From NCBI GenBank assembly GCA_002279935.1, contig NCCZ01000004.1, positions 62,001 through 126,000 on the forward strand: a stretch of DNA of 64,000 nucleotides, written 5' to 3'. Position 1 is the first letter of the stretch; every line of letters begins with the position of its first letter. Below, one piece after another: positions 29,172-37,916 of the stretch. A model generated the notes under the pieces. The model was not told the origin of the DNA and ran no database searches. It saw nothing but the letters and a program-made list of their open reading frames with translations. The position numbers were made by a program, and so were the translations under genes. The stretch comes from Hyphomicrobium sp. 12-62-95. Lineage in GTDB: Bacteria > Pseudomonadota > Alphaproteobacteria > Rhizobiales > Hyphomicrobiaceae.

Positions 29172-30152
29172 CTAGTCCGAGACTCGCACGACGACCTTCC
29201 CCGTCGCCTCCCGCCGCTCCAGCACGCCGATGGCCTCCACGATCCGCTCCAGCGGAAAGCTCCCATGCACGCGCGGGGTCAGCCGCCCATCCGCCACGGC
29301 GCGCAGCACGAACTCCATATTCTCCCGGTGCCCCGCCGGATCGCGCGTCACGCTCTCTCCCCAGAACACCCCGATCGCCGACACGCCCTTCACCAGCAGC
29401 AGATTAAGCGGCAGCTTCGGGATTTCCCCCGACGCAAACCCGACCACAAGAAACCGCCCGTTCCACTTGAGCGCCCTCAGCGCCGGCTCGGCCACATCGC
29501 CACCGACGCATTCATAAACGACATCGACCCCCGCCCCGCCGGTCCGCTCGCGCAGCGCCGTCTTCACGTCCTCGGAACTCGAATTGACCACCGCATCCGC
29601 GCCATGCGCCCGGCAGATCGCGAGTTTGTCGTCCGACGACGCCACTGCAATCACCCGCGCGCCCAGCACCTTCGCGATCTCGATCGCAGCCAACCCCGCA
29701 CCGCCAGCCGCCCCCGTCACCGCAACCCAGCCGTTCGGCTGCACATTGGCGCGATCTTTGAGCCCATGGATCGCCGTCCCGTACGTGATCGGCACCCCCG
29801 CCGCGACCTCGTCCGAAACGCCTGCAGGAATAGCAAACGCCGCATCCGCCGCCACGATCACCTCGTCCCGCGCCCCGCCATAGCCGATGTAAGCCGCCAC
29901 GCGATCGCCGGGCTGAAACCGAGTCACCCCATCGCCCACGCGCGCCACAACGCCCGCGATCTCACCACCCGGCGAGAACGGTAGCTCCGGCTTCGTCTGA
30001 TATTTCCCGCGCGTGATCAGCGTATCGAAGTGGTTAAGCGCCACAACGCGCACGGCGACCGCGATCTCACCGGGTCCAGGCTCCACCGCCGGAATATCCG
30101 CGATCTCGAGCGCGTCCGGTCCATCGAGCCGCTTGCACAGAACCGCCCGCAT
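29172..30152 (-). CDS. NADPH:quinone reductase-like zinc-independent MDR protein
   Basis: 326 residues of the medium-chain dehydrogenase superfamily. The GroES-like N-terminal part (GEIAVAVRVVALNHFDTLITRGKY, FSPGGEIAGVVARVGDGVTRFQPGDRV) lacks the zinc cysteines, and the Rossmann motif VTGAAGGAGLAAIEIAKVLGARVIAVASSDDK follows. This is the quinone oxidoreductase pattern. The true substrate is not readable from sequence. Confidence 0.85.
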   Translation of the reverse strand: MRAVLCKRLDGPDALEIADIPAVEPGPGEIAVAVRVVALNHFDTLITRGKYQTKPELPFSPGGEIAGVVARVGDGVTRFQPGDRVAAYIGYGGARDEVIVAADAAFAIPAGVSDEVAAGVPITYGTAIHGLKDRANVQPNGWVAVTGAAGGAGLAAIEIAKVLGARVIAVASSDDKLAICRAHGADAVVNSSSEDVKTALRERTGGAGVDVVYECVGGDVAEPALRALKWNGRFLVVGFASGEIPKLPLNLLLVKGVSAIGVFWGESVTRDPAGHRENMEFVLRAVADGRLTPRVHGSFPLERIVEAIGVLERREATGKVVVRVSD

Positions 30153-30181
30153 TTAAATTCTCCCGCAAACCAAAGAACGAC

Positions 30182-30234
30182 CGCCGAGCGGCTTCCGCTC
30201 GGCGAGGCCGCAAGGCGGCCCGGCGCAAGCGCCG
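30182..30234. repeat. Three back-to-back GC-rich hairpins
   Basis: Three hairpins follow one another without spacers: CGCCGAGCGG/CCGCTCGGCG with a 3-base loop, GGCCGC/GCGGCC with a 3-base loop, and CGGCGC/GCGCCG with a 2-base loop. They lie between the quinone reductase start and the RNA methyltransferase, which are divergent. No T-tract follows. A REP-like element or small structured RNA is possible. Confidence 0.6.
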
Positions 30235-30336
30235 TAAACAAATTAAACAAGTGAGGTGGAACGTTTCGCCGCCGGGCGCAAGGGCTCAGCCCGGGCTACG
30301 GCTCTAAAGGAAACCGACCGACCGGAAAAAGCGACG

Positions 30337-30927
30337 ATGCCCCAAGACCAATCGCCCCCCTCGACGTATTCGCCCCCGCCGCCGTCCTGGCCGCCCCGGG
30401 CGCGCGGCTATTTCGCCATCGGCGCCGAACGCATGTCGAAGTCGCTCAACCTCGGCAACCTCATGCGTTCGGCCCACGCCTTCGGCGCCAGCTTCACCTT
30501 CACCATCGGCGCCCGGTATTCCGCGCACGAGGCCTATGCCGATACGTCGCGCAGCCAGATCCACATGCCACATTACAACTGGCACGGCCTCGACGAAATG
30601 GTCTTCCCCAAGGGCGTTAAACTGGTCGGCATCGAACTCGTCGACGGCGCCATCGATCTGCCGAGCTTCCGCCACCCCCAACAGGCCGCCTACGTCCTCG
30701 GCCCCGAACGCGGCTCGCTCTCCGACGCGCTGCTTGAGCGCTGCGACTTCGTCGTCAAGATCCCGACATCGTTTTGCGTGAACGTCGCCATGGCGGGCGC
30801 AATTGTCATGTACGACCGCGTCAAGTCGCTCGCCCGCTTCGCCGACCGTCCCATCCACGAAGGCGGCCCCGCAGCACCCCTGGCCCCCGTCAGCCACGCC
30901 CCGCTGGGGAAAAGCCGCAAAGTCTGA
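30337..30927 (+). CDS. SpoU/TrmH family RNA 2'-O-methyltransferase
   Basis: 196 residues. The SPOUT knot motifs are visible: LNLGNLMRSAHAFGA (motif 1), AAYVLGPERGSLSDALLERCD (motif 2) and IPTSFCVNVAMAGAIVMYDR (motif 3). Such enzymes methylate tRNA or rRNA riboses with S-adenosylmethionine; the target here is unknown. The start is the ATG giving MPQDQSPPSTYSPPPPSWPP, a Pro-rich lead-in. A further-upstream frame start has no family support. Confidence 0.85.
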   Translation: MPQDQSPPSTYSPPPPSWPPRARGYFAIGAERMSKSLNLGNLMRSAHAFGASFTFTIGARYSAHEAYADTSRSQIHMPHYNWHGLDEMVFPKGVKLVGIELVDGAIDLPSFRHPQQAAYVLGPERGSLSDALLERCDFVVKIPTSFCVNVAMAGAIVMYDRVKSLARFADRPIHEGGPAAPLAPVSHAPLGKSRKV

Positions 30928-31023
30928 CGAACTCGTTTCTGCCACACGCAGCGATAGAGTTAGAGTGAACTAAACCATTTCGTTCCGCGTCGTGTTCCGG
31001 CGCGAGCGAGCGCACTAAAAACC

Positions 31024-31136
31024 CCCTCTCCCCATCGCCTCCGATGGGGAGAGGGTTGGGGTGAGGGGCAGCTGCTTGTTCCATGCGGATGCTGCCCCTC
31101 ACCCTAGCCCTCTCCCCGTGAAGAACGGGGAGAGGG
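31024..31136. repeat. Nested palindromic repeat cluster (REP-like)
   Basis: Two outer hairpins with GGGGAGAGGG-type arms (CCCTCTCCCCAT/ATGGGGAGAGGG at 31024-31055; CCCTCTCCCC/GGGGAGAGGG at 31108-31136) flank an imperfect larger inverted repeat. Its arms at 31053-31072 and 31091-31110 contain GGGGTGAGGGGCAGC and GCTGCCCCTCACCC. This is the familiar intergenic palindromic repeat type of Rhizobiales genomes. It lies between the methyltransferase and the IalB-like gene. Confidence 0.85.
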
Positions 31137-31168
31137 GAAAGTCCGACGCTACTTTTGGAATCGAGATC

Positions 31169-31681
31169 ATGCGCCGAACCAACCTCCGCTCCTTCACCAC
31201 CTTCGCGCTGGCAGCCCTGGCCCCGCTCGCGGCTAACGCGCAGGCGACCACCGTCGAAGGCACCTTCGGGGCGTGGAGCCTCTATGAAAACGAAGACGCC
31301 GGATCGAAGCTCTGCTTCGTCGCCGCCACCCCGTCGGAGAAAAAAGCGGCGACCGCCAATCGTGGGCCCTCGCTGCTCTACGTCTCCGCCTGGCCCAAGG
31401 ACGGCATCCGCTCCGAAGTCAGCGTCAAACTCGGCTATCCCGTGAAAACCGATACGACGGTCACCGTCACCATCGGCACTGATACCTTCAGCCTGTTCCC
31501 CAAAGACGAGCGCGCCTTCGTCGCCGACGCGACCCAGGAACTCAAACTCGTCGAAGCGCTGAAAAAAGGCTCCAAAGCCGACGTCACCGCCACATCCGCC
31601 CGCGGCACCGAAACCACCGACACCTACACCCTCAGCGGCCTAACCCAAGCGCTCACGGAATTGGGCAAGCAGTGTAAGTGA
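31169..31681 (+). CDS. Invasion-associated locus B (IalB)-like periplasmic protein
   Basis: 170 residues. A Sec signal peptide (FTTFALAALAPLAANAQA) precedes a beta-rich domain: GTFGAWSLYENEDAGSKLCFVAATPSEKK, a run of paired strands (SLLYVSAWPKDGIRSEVSVKLGYPV), and a C-terminal Cys in LGKQCK. This is the IalB pattern, common in Rhizobiales, where most members are exported proteins of unknown role despite the Bartonella-derived name. Confidence 0.75.
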   Translation: MRRTNLRSFTTFALAALAPLAANAQATTVEGTFGAWSLYENEDAGSKLCFVAATPSEKKAATANRGPSLLYVSAWPKDGIRSEVSVKLGYPVKTDTTVTVTIGTDTFSLFPKDERAFVADATQELKLVEALKKGSKADVTATSARGTETTDTYTLSGLTQALTELGKQCK

Positions 31682-31691
31682 GGGAAACTGT

Positions 31692-32645
31692 ATGACAGTT
31701 TGTATCGCAGCGATTTGCAATGCCCACGATGAGACAGGTCCAATCATCGTCACAGCCGCCGACCGAATGATCACCATTGGTGAGATTGAATATGAACCAC
31801 AGCAAACCAAAGCGATAATTTTAGCGTCGCAAACTGTTGCCCTATTGGCGGGTGATATGACGTTTCACGCAGCAGTAGTGCCTCGAGTTGAAGAGCGCAT
31901 TCGAGAGGATTTGCAGGAGCATCCTGACAACATTAATGTTGCCCGTATCTCAGAAATATATGCTGAAGAATTTGCATATCGTCGGCGACGTATGGCCGAG
32001 CAACATATCTTAGTACCACGTGGGTTGGATTTTGACCGTTTCAATTCTCGCCAAAACACCATGGCGCATTATCAAGTAAGTAATATTGATAATGAGCTTC
32101 TCGCTTACAGGACCGATGCAATAGCAATTATTGCAGGATTGGACCCTACCGGCGGCCATATTTTCGTCGTAGAGAATCCTGGAATAAGCCATTCCTACGA
32201 CGTTCCCTCATTTGCCTGCATTGGATCTGGTGAGTATCTTGCCCGCACTCAATTCATGGTCAAAAGATATAGCCGCAGCTGGTCCTTTCCAGATGCCGTA
32301 TGGATAACTTTTGACGCAAAGGCACGGGCGCAGTCAGCCGGTGGTGTCGGCAGAGAAACTGATATGTACATTATCATGCCGGGCGGCAAAATTAATCCGG
32401 CGTCAGATAGTGAAAAGGAAATGCTAAACAAGCTGTTTCGGGAAACTCGCGAACAGGAAGACATTCTTACCAGGACGAACGGACAAAAGATTTCAGAATA
32501 CATTATGGCGACATTATCTAGGTCTGCAGAACAGAACCAAGAACCCAGCTCTCAAACAGAGCCACCTTCAGAAAACGACATCCAATCTCAACTGGTAATA
32601 CAGGAGGCTCAGACTGCAAAGACTCGGAGCAAAAAGAAAAGATAG
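31692..32645 (+). CDS. Proteasome-beta/HslV-like Ntn hydrolase homologue, low GC
   Basis: 317 residues. The first 180 fit the proteasome beta fold. Thr2 would be exposed after Met removal, as in HslV. Asp24 lies in TAADRM (matching the HslV GGDGQ Asp), Lys40 in QQTKAIIL (matching the catalytic Lys), a LLAGD turn follows, and FACIGSGEYLA at about 174-184 matches the family IGSG motif. After residue 230 comes a polar tail rich in Gln/Glu/Ser and ending KTRSKKKR. Base composition is clearly lower in GC than in flanking genes, so it was probably acquired. No HslU, Mpa or other ATPase partner is adjacent. The role is inference. Confidence 0.6.
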   Translation: MTVCIAAICNAHDETGPIIVTAADRMITIGEIEYEPQQTKAIILASQTVALLAGDMTFHAAVVPRVEERIREDLQEHPDNINVARISEIYAEEFAYRRRRMAEQHILVPRGLDFDRFNSRQNTMAHYQVSNIDNELLAYRTDAIAIIAGLDPTGGHIFVVENPGISHSYDVPSFACIGSGEYLARTQFMVKRYSRSWSFPDAVWITFDAKARAQSAGGVGRETDMYIIMPGGKINPASDSEKEMLNKLFRETREQEDILTRTNGQKISEYIMATLSRSAEQNQEPSSQTEPPSENDIQSQLVIQEAQTAKTRSKKKR

Positions 32646-32679
32646 CCAGCCAGACTTTGGTCAGGTCAATTCCGCCCCC

Positions 32680-33297
32680 CTACCCCCGCCTCAAATGCAC
32701 ATAAAGCGCGCCCGAGCCTCCATGCTCCACCGCCGCTTCCGTGAAGCTCACGATCAGCCCGCGCACGTCCGGCTCCGAAAGCCACATCGGCACGTTGCGC
32801 TTCAAGACCCCGCGCGGCACCTCCCCGAACGGACGCTCATGATCGTCGTCCCGCGCGCGTGACGGCAAGCCCTTGCCCGTAATCACGAGCACCCACCGCC
32901 GCCCCATTGCCGCCGAGCCGTGAATGAACCGGATCAGCGCCTCATGCGCCTCCGCCTGCCGCATCCCGTGCAGATCGATCCGCGCGTCGATCTCGATTTT
33001 CCCGCGCTTCAGCTTCTTCATGTTGCGCCGGTCGAACGCATTGAGCTCCGGCGTGGCCTTCTTCGCGGCGGGCTTCGGCGCAGCTGCCGGCGCGTGATCC
33101 TTCTTTCCGTGATGTCCCGCCTTCGTCTTCGGCGCGAACAATTGGGCGAAATCCTCCTCGCCCTCATAGGCGTCGAGCACATACCCCTTCGGATTCTTCA
33201 ACGGCGACAGCGATTGCGCGGTGTGCTCCCACACCTCGTGATCCTCGTCCGTCAGAAGCGTCTTGTTCCCGCCCCCGCGGCCCGGCTTCTTGCTCAC
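32680..33297 (-). CDS. Smr domain protein
   Basis: 205 residues. The C-terminal Smr domain has the IDLHGMRQAEAHEALIRFI motif (LDLHG type) at about 107-126 and the ITGKG motif (TGxG type) near 140. Smr domains are nuclease-like modules found alone or in MutS2. The N-terminal half is basic and Lys/Ala/Pro-rich. It overlaps the mltA stop by 4 bases (ATGA); mltA-smr is a conserved Rhizobiales pair. Confidence 0.88.
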   Translation of the reverse strand: MSKKPGRGGGNKTLLTDEDHEVWEHTAQSLSPLKNPKGYVLDAYEGEEDFAQLFAPKTKAGHHGKKDHAPAAAPKPAAKKATPELNAFDRRNMKKLKRGKIEIDARIDLHGMRQAEAHEALIRFIHGSAAMGRRWVLVITGKGLPSRARDDDHERPFGEVPRGVLKRNVPMWLSEPDVRGLIVSFTEAAVEHGGSGALYVHLRRG

Positions 33298-34388
33298 GGC
33301 ACATCATCCGGAACCAAAACAAAGAAATTCCCCAGATGCTTCGTGCAGCCAGCCTTGGCGCCGGCGGCGTCCCCGGTGCCGAAATAAATATCGCCCCGCT
33401 CCGGCCCGCGAATGGCCGAGCCCACATCCTGCGCCACCATCAGCCGGAAAAATCCATCATCGCGCCCCGCATGCGTCAGCGCCGGCGACACCACATAAAC
33501 CGGCGTCCCCAACGCGTGATAGCGGGTGTCCACCGCCAGGCTGCGATGATCCGACAGCGGGATCTCCATCGCGCCCAGCGCCGATCCCGCCGCCTCCCCG
33601 GTCAACTCGCGAAAGAACACATAAGAGCGGTTCTGCCGCATCGCCGCGATCCCGCGCGCACCATCCGCCTTCAGCCAATCCTTCAGCGCATCGAGCGACA
33701 TCTGCTCCGCCGGAAACAACCCCGCATCGATCAAATATCGCCCAACCGACGTGTAGGGGTGCCCGTTCTTGCCGTCATAAGTGATCCGCGCCGTCGTCGC
33801 GTCGGCGAACGCAATCATCCCCGATCCCTGCACATGCAGGAAAAACGCGTCCACCGGATCCTCGAGCCACACGAACTCGAGCCCCTGGCCCGCCAGCGCG
33901 CCCTCTTCGATCTCTTCGCGCGTCGCATAAGGCTCCGTGCCGGTCGCGGTTTTGCGCAAATGGGTGAACGCCTCGGCATTCGCCCCGCGCTCACTCTCCG
34001 AAACGACATTCACAAGATCCGCTGGCCGCCGCAGCACCGGCACGGTGAACCGCTCCGTCCGCGTCCGCGAGCCAGGAATCACCGGCTCATAATATCCGGT
34101 TAGCAGACCGTGCGGCTCGCTGTGCACCACCCTGTGCGGCGTGAAATGCGCTTCAAAAAACGCCCGCGCATCATCGGCTGATTCAATACGCGCGCATCCG
34201 TCGACCGCGATCCGCGCCACCCGCAAGAGCGCCTCCGGGCTCTCCGGCTTCGCCCCCTCGCGCGCCCGCTCCAACAAGCGCCGCGCAGAAACAAGAAACG
34301 CGGCGAACGCCGCCGCGTGATCGTCGTCCGCCCAATGCGGCAGATCCGCAAACGTCATTCGTGCGCGTGAGACATCCGTGCTCGCCAT
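33294..34388 (-). CDS. mltA: Membrane-bound lytic murein transglycosylase A
   Basis: 364 residues. MltA domain: HGLLTGYYEPVIPGSRTRTERFTVPVLRRP, then FFLHVQGSGMIAF (substrate site) and TSVGRYLIDAG; the C-terminal 3D domain holds the catalytic-Asp motif MVAQDVGSAIRGPERGDIYFGTG. It cleaves peptidoglycan to anhydro-muropeptides. No lipobox or signal peptide is obvious at the N-terminus, so membrane attachment as in E. coli is not evident. It lies between tim44 and smr. Confidence 0.9.
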   Translation of the reverse strand: MASTDVSRARMTFADLPHWADDDHAAAFAAFLVSARRLLERAREGAKPESPEALLRVARIAVDGCARIESADDARAFFEAHFTPHRVVHSEPHGLLTGYYEPVIPGSRTRTERFTVPVLRRPADLVNVVSESERGANAEAFTHLRKTATGTEPYATREEIEEGALAGQGLEFVWLEDPVDAFFLHVQGSGMIAFADATTARITYDGKNGHPYTSVGRYLIDAGLFPAEQMSLDALKDWLKADGARGIAAMRQNRSYVFFRELTGEAAGSALGAMEIPLSDHRSLAVDTRYHALGTPVYVVSPALTHAGRDDGFFRLMVAQDVGSAIRGPERGDIYFGTGDAAGAKAGCTKHLGNFFVLVPDDVP

Positions 34389-34413
34389 GGCCCCACGCGC
34401 CTCGCCCTCGGCT

Positions 34414-35166
34414 TTAGTGCGCGTCTTGGGTGGCGATGAGGCGCCAATTCGGATTGGACCGCGCCCGCGCCGTCGAAATATCGCGGCTGAAGGTCCAGAT
34501 GTCCGTCACATCCGCGATCTTCGTCGGATCGCCGGCCACAATCGTGCCTGCCTTATCGCGCGTCGCCGTGATCAACTGGCTCACGAACCGCATCGTGATG
34601 TTGGCCACGCCGTTCTTCAGTTCCGCTTCCAGAATGTCGGCCTTGTTGATGCCGACGAAGTTCTGCTCGATGCGCTCGCCCCGCGCTTCCCGCTCGCTGA
34701 TCGCCGCCGTGAAGCCTTCCAACACGTCCTTCGAGAGCAGGTCGCGCAACGCCTTTTTGTTGCCCTCGCCAAACGACGTCACGATAATTTCATAAGCCTG
34801 CTTGGCTCCGTTGACGAATTCACCCGGATCGAATTCCGGATCCAGCTTGCGGATGGCGAACAGGCCGTCCGCCACCGTCTCGTCGCCCTTGGCGAACTCG
34901 CGAACGCGCTTGTCCTCCTCCTCCGTATCGACAGGCGCCCCGAGGACCGCCGGCTCCTCGCGGTCCCGCCGCGGCAGGCTCACGACCTTGTCCGACCCCG
35001 CGCCGGCAGTTGCGGGGTTGCGTACGTCCTCCCGCGCCTTGCGTTCGATCCGCGCGTCATCCTCGTCACTGCGCTGACCAAGCACGCTTCTCAGCTTCAG
35101 AACCGCAATCACGGCGACGATCATCGCCAAGAGGGTAAAGAGGTCGATCTGGCCTTCCATCGGCAT
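34414..35166 (-). CDS. Tim44-like (TimA) membrane-associated protein
   Basis: 250 residues. A single N-terminal membrane helix (LFTLLAMIVAVIAVLKL) is followed by a charged linker. The Tim44-like domain covers about 90-250 (EFVNGAKQAYEIIVTSFGEGNKKALRDLLSKDVLEGF at its start, ATQDAH at its end). It resembles the mitochondrial Tim44 C-terminal domain. The start is the first of two nearby ATGs. The gene is divergent from fxsA-secB and upstream of mltA, the standard alphaproteobacterial arrangement. Confidence 0.88.
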   Translation of the reverse strand: MPMEGQIDLFTLLAMIVAVIAVLKLRSVLGQRSDEDDARIERKAREDVRNPATAGAGSDKVVSLPRRDREEPAVLGAPVDTEEEDKRVREFAKGDETVADGLFAIRKLDPEFDPGEFVNGAKQAYEIIVTSFGEGNKKALRDLLSKDVLEGFTAAISEREARGERIEQNFVGINKADILEAELKNGVANITMRFVSQLITATRDKAGTIVAGDPTKIADVTDIWTFSRDISTARARSNPNWRLIATQDAH

Positions 35167-35468
35167 CTTTCCGGATAAGAGTTCGGGCAGGGGCCCATTT
35201 TGCAGGGACCCAAATGAGCGGGACCCTTGTCATGTAGGTGGTGGGCCCGGGAAATCACAGCTCATTATGGCTGCCCCGGGCAATTGGACCTGTTCGAAGG
35301 CCCGTTTCGGTTTGCGGTTGGTGTTGGGTTTGACCTTAGGGCACAATGGCATAGATGCCAACCGTGTCGCGACCGCCAACCCCCCGGTTATGGGGTTTGC
35401 TGATCGACGCGACCACGCCGGCACGTCGCGGCCCGCAGCCCCCTCAAGACACACGCCAGGACTGATGT

Positions 35469-35951
35469 ATGCGCCTCGCTCTTCTGCTCGTTTTCGTCGC
35501 ATACCCGCTGCTTGAGCTGGCGCTGTTGATCCGCGCCGGCCAGTCGTGGGGCTTCTGGCCCGTCCTCGGCGCCATCATCGGGACCGGTCTGCTCGGTGCC
35601 GCTGTCCTCCGCCACCAGGGCTTCAAGGTCGCCGAAAAACTCTCCGAAGACTTGAACGCCGGCCGCGCGCCCGTCGCCCCGCTGGCCGACGGCGGCCTTG
35701 TCTTCGCCGCCGGCGCCTTCCTCATGTCGCCTGGCCTCATCGGCGACGCGCTCGCCCTTCTCCTGCTGCTTCCGCCCGTCCGCGTCCTCGTCCGCCGTGC
35801 ACTTGCCGCCCGCCTCGACGGCTCTTCGACGTTCGAGGTCCGCCGCGCCAACATGCGCTGGCGCCGCAGACAGCCGCCCAAACAAGATGAGCCACCGGTC
35901 ATCGAAGGCGAATGGGAACGCTTGGACGACGACAGGGAGAACCGCCCCTGA
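35469..35951 (+). CDS. FxsA family membrane protein
   Basis: 160 residues. The first 110 hold hydrophobic segments typical of FxsA (LLLVFVAYPLLELALLIRAG, GFWPVLGAIIGTGLLGAAVLRHQG, VFAAGAFLMSPGLIGDALALLLLLPPVR). The C-terminal tail is charged (RWRRRQPPKQDEPPVIEGEWERLDDD). It is just ahead of secB on the same strand. E. coli FxsA eases phage T7 exclusion by the F plasmid; no role is known here. Confidence 0.85.
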   Translation: MRLALLLVFVAYPLLELALLIRAGQSWGFWPVLGAIIGTGLLGAAVLRHQGFKVAEKLSEDLNAGRAPVAPLADGGLVFAAGAFLMSPGLIGDALALLLLLPPVRVLVRRALAARLDGSSTFEVRRANMRWRRRQPPKQDEPPVIEGEWERLDDDRENRP

Positions 35952-36027
35952 TTGCCCTTCGCCCCGCCGCGTGTTAGCGCTCCCGCGTTCATCGACCCAA
36001 ATCAGCGCTCACATCAGCGAAAGTCCC

Positions 36028-36516
36028 ATGGCAGACGAGACCAACGGCGGCGCCGCCGCGACCGAAAACCAACCCGCCGGAATGCAGATTCAAGTGCTCG
36101 GCCAGCACATCAAGGATCTGTCCTTCGAAAATCCGAACGTGGGCAAAATCCAGATCAAAGAGGGCGAAAGCCCCGCGGTCGCGCTCGAGGTCAATGTCGA
36201 AGCGCAGCGCCTCGGTCCCGACGTTTTCGAAAGCGCCATCACCTTCACGGCCACCGCCTCGCACTCGGGCGGCACGATCTACGTGCTCGAACTCAACTAC
36301 GGCGGCGCGTTTCGCCTGCAGAACGTCCCGCCCCAGGCGATGGAACCGTTCCTGCTCGTCAACTGCCCGACGCTGCTGTTCCCCTTCCTCCGCCGCATCG
36401 TCGCCGACATCACCCGCGAAGGCGGCTACCCGCCGCTCTGGCTCGATCCGGTGGACTTTGGCGCGCTCTACATGCGCCGCCAGCAGGAACTAGCGAAAAC
36501 AGCCGAAAAGCAGTAA
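36028..36516 (+). CDS. secB: Protein-export chaperone SecB
   Basis: 162 residues. SecB binds unfolded precursors in the cytoplasm and delivers them to SecA. Visible signatures: IQVLGQHIKDLSFENPN, FESAITFTATASHSGGTIYVLELNYGGAFRLQNVP and CPTLLFPFLRRIVADITREGGYPPLWLDPVDFGALY. The start ATG gives MADETNGG. It converges with dnaQ, with a 6-base gap. Confidence 0.95.
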   Translation: MADETNGGAAATENQPAGMQIQVLGQHIKDLSFENPNVGKIQIKEGESPAVALEVNVEAQRLGPDVFESAITFTATASHSGGTIYVLELNYGGAFRLQNVPPQAMEPFLLVNCPTLLFPFLRRIVADITREGGYPPLWLDPVDFGALYMRRQQELAKTAEKQ

Positions 36517-36522
36517 CGCGAT

Positions 36523-37257
36523 TTACGACGCCTTATCCGTCTCGGCGGGTGGCTGCGGATAAAACCGCCGCCACAGGGCGTTCGCGCCCAGCGTCTCTAC
36601 AAATGCCCGGTGCGCGGCCTCCATCTCGACGGACAATCGCGATGGCAGCGGCGCGGGCCGCTGCGCCGCCTTGCGTTGTGCCGCCCCCGCCCGCCGCGCC
36701 GCGCTCTCTTTCGCCGCCGACTGCGCCAGCCCTAGCGTCGCCTGCCGCTCGCCCAGCAACTCGACATAAACGTCCGCCAGCAAAACCGAATCCATCAGCG
36801 CGCCATGCTTCGTGCGCTTGGAATTATCGACGCCGTACCGCTTGCACAGCGCATCGAGGTTGTTCGGCCCCGCCGGATGCTTGCGCCGCGCTAGCGCCAA
36901 CGTATCGACAACGCGGCTCATCGCGATCGCGGGCTTTTTCAGTCGCGCCAATTCTGCATTCAAAAACCCGATGTCGAACGACGCGTTATGAATGACCAGA
37001 ACGTCCCCGCCGATGAATTCTAAGAACGCGTCGGCAACCTCGTGAAACCGCGCCTTATCCTTCAAAAACTCCGTCGAAATTCCATGCACCGCCTGCGCCT
37101 CCGCCGGCACATCGCGATCAGGATTGATAAAGCAGTGATACTCGCGCCCAGTAGGAATCCGGTTGAACAGCTCGATGCAGCCGATTTCGATCAGCCGGTC
37201 GCCCTTCGTCGGATCGAGTCCCGTCGTTTCCGTATCGAGCACGATTTCCCGCAGCAT
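36523..37257 (-). CDS. dnaQ: DNA polymerase III epsilon subunit
   Basis: 244 residues. A DEDDh 3'-5' exonuclease that proofreads for the replicative polymerase. Exo I is LDTETTGLDP, exo II lies in VIHNASFDIGFLNAEL, and exo III is HGALMDSVLLADVYVEL with the catalytic His-Asp pair. The C-terminal tail binds the alpha subunit in the family. The start MLREIVLDTETTG was chosen with a G-rich sequence 9 bases upstream; two ATGs 21-24 bases further up are possible. Confidence 0.92.
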   Translation of the reverse strand: MLREIVLDTETTGLDPTKGDRLIEIGCIELFNRIPTGREYHCFINPDRDVPAEAQAVHGISTEFLKDKARFHEVADAFLEFIGGDVLVIHNASFDIGFLNAELARLKKPAIAMSRVVDTLALARRKHPAGPNNLDALCKRYGVDNSKRTKHGALMDSVLLADVYVELLGERQATLGLAQSAAKESAARRAGAAQRKAAQRPAPLPSRLSVEMEAAHRAFVETLGANALWRRFYPQPPAETDKAS

Positions 37258-37295
37258 GTCGATAGGCCCCCCGGCCATCAAAAATAGGTCTCATC

Positions 37296-37916
37296 TTAAG
37301 CAGACCAATAGCGTGCATACGCCTGCGCGCGCCGTCCACCCAACATGCCGAGAATAGCATCCAGCTGATGCAGCGAGACCCCCGGCGGCCCGTTCGTATC
37401 CACAACGAAATGCGCCCGCCGCCGCTTTTCTTCATCTGGCATCTGCCGCGCGAGCAGTTGATCGAGCTTTTCCGCCGTCATACCGGGCCGCATCAACGCC
37501 CGCTCCCTCTGAGCCTCGGCACTGGCGCTCACCACGATCACCGCATCGAGCGCCGCATCGAGGCCCGTCTCATAGAGCAAAGGCACATCCAGAACCGCCA
37601 CAGCCGCCCCCGCCTCGGCTGCATCGCGCAAAAACGCCACTTCCCGCTGCCGCACCAGCGGATGCACGATCGCCTCGAGCCGCTTGAACCCGGCCGGATC
37701 GCGCTGGAGTGCCGCCGATAACAGCGCGCGGTCAACACCCGCGTTGTCCGTCGTCCCCGGAAACGCCGCCTCGATCAACGGCACCGCCTCGGCCCGATAA
37801 AGCTCATGCACACACCCATCCGCATCAAACACCGGCACGCCGCGCGACCGCAAATGCGCCGCAGCCGTCGTCTTCCCCATCGCGATCGATCCGGTAAGCC
37901 CCACGACCAGCATCAC
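37296..37916 (-). CDS. coaE: Dephospho-CoA kinase
   Basis: 206 residues. It performs the last step of CoA synthesis. P-loop LTGSIAMGKTTAAAHL is at the N-terminus, followed by VPVFDADGCVHELY and LEAIVHPLV, all family motifs. The start overlaps the aroE stop as ATGATG; either Met is possible. It belongs to the maf-aroE-coaE-dnaQ row. Confidence 0.92.
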   Translation of the reverse strand: MMLVVGLTGSIAMGKTTAAAHLRSRGVPVFDADGCVHELYRAEAVPLIEAAFPGTTDNAGVDRALLSAALQRDPAGFKRLEAIVHPLVRQREVAFLRDAAEAGAAVAVLDVPLLYETGLDAALDAVIVVSASAEAQRERALMRPGMTAEKLDQLLARQMPDEEKRRRAHFVVDTNGPPGVSLHQLDAILGMLGGRRAQAYARYWSA

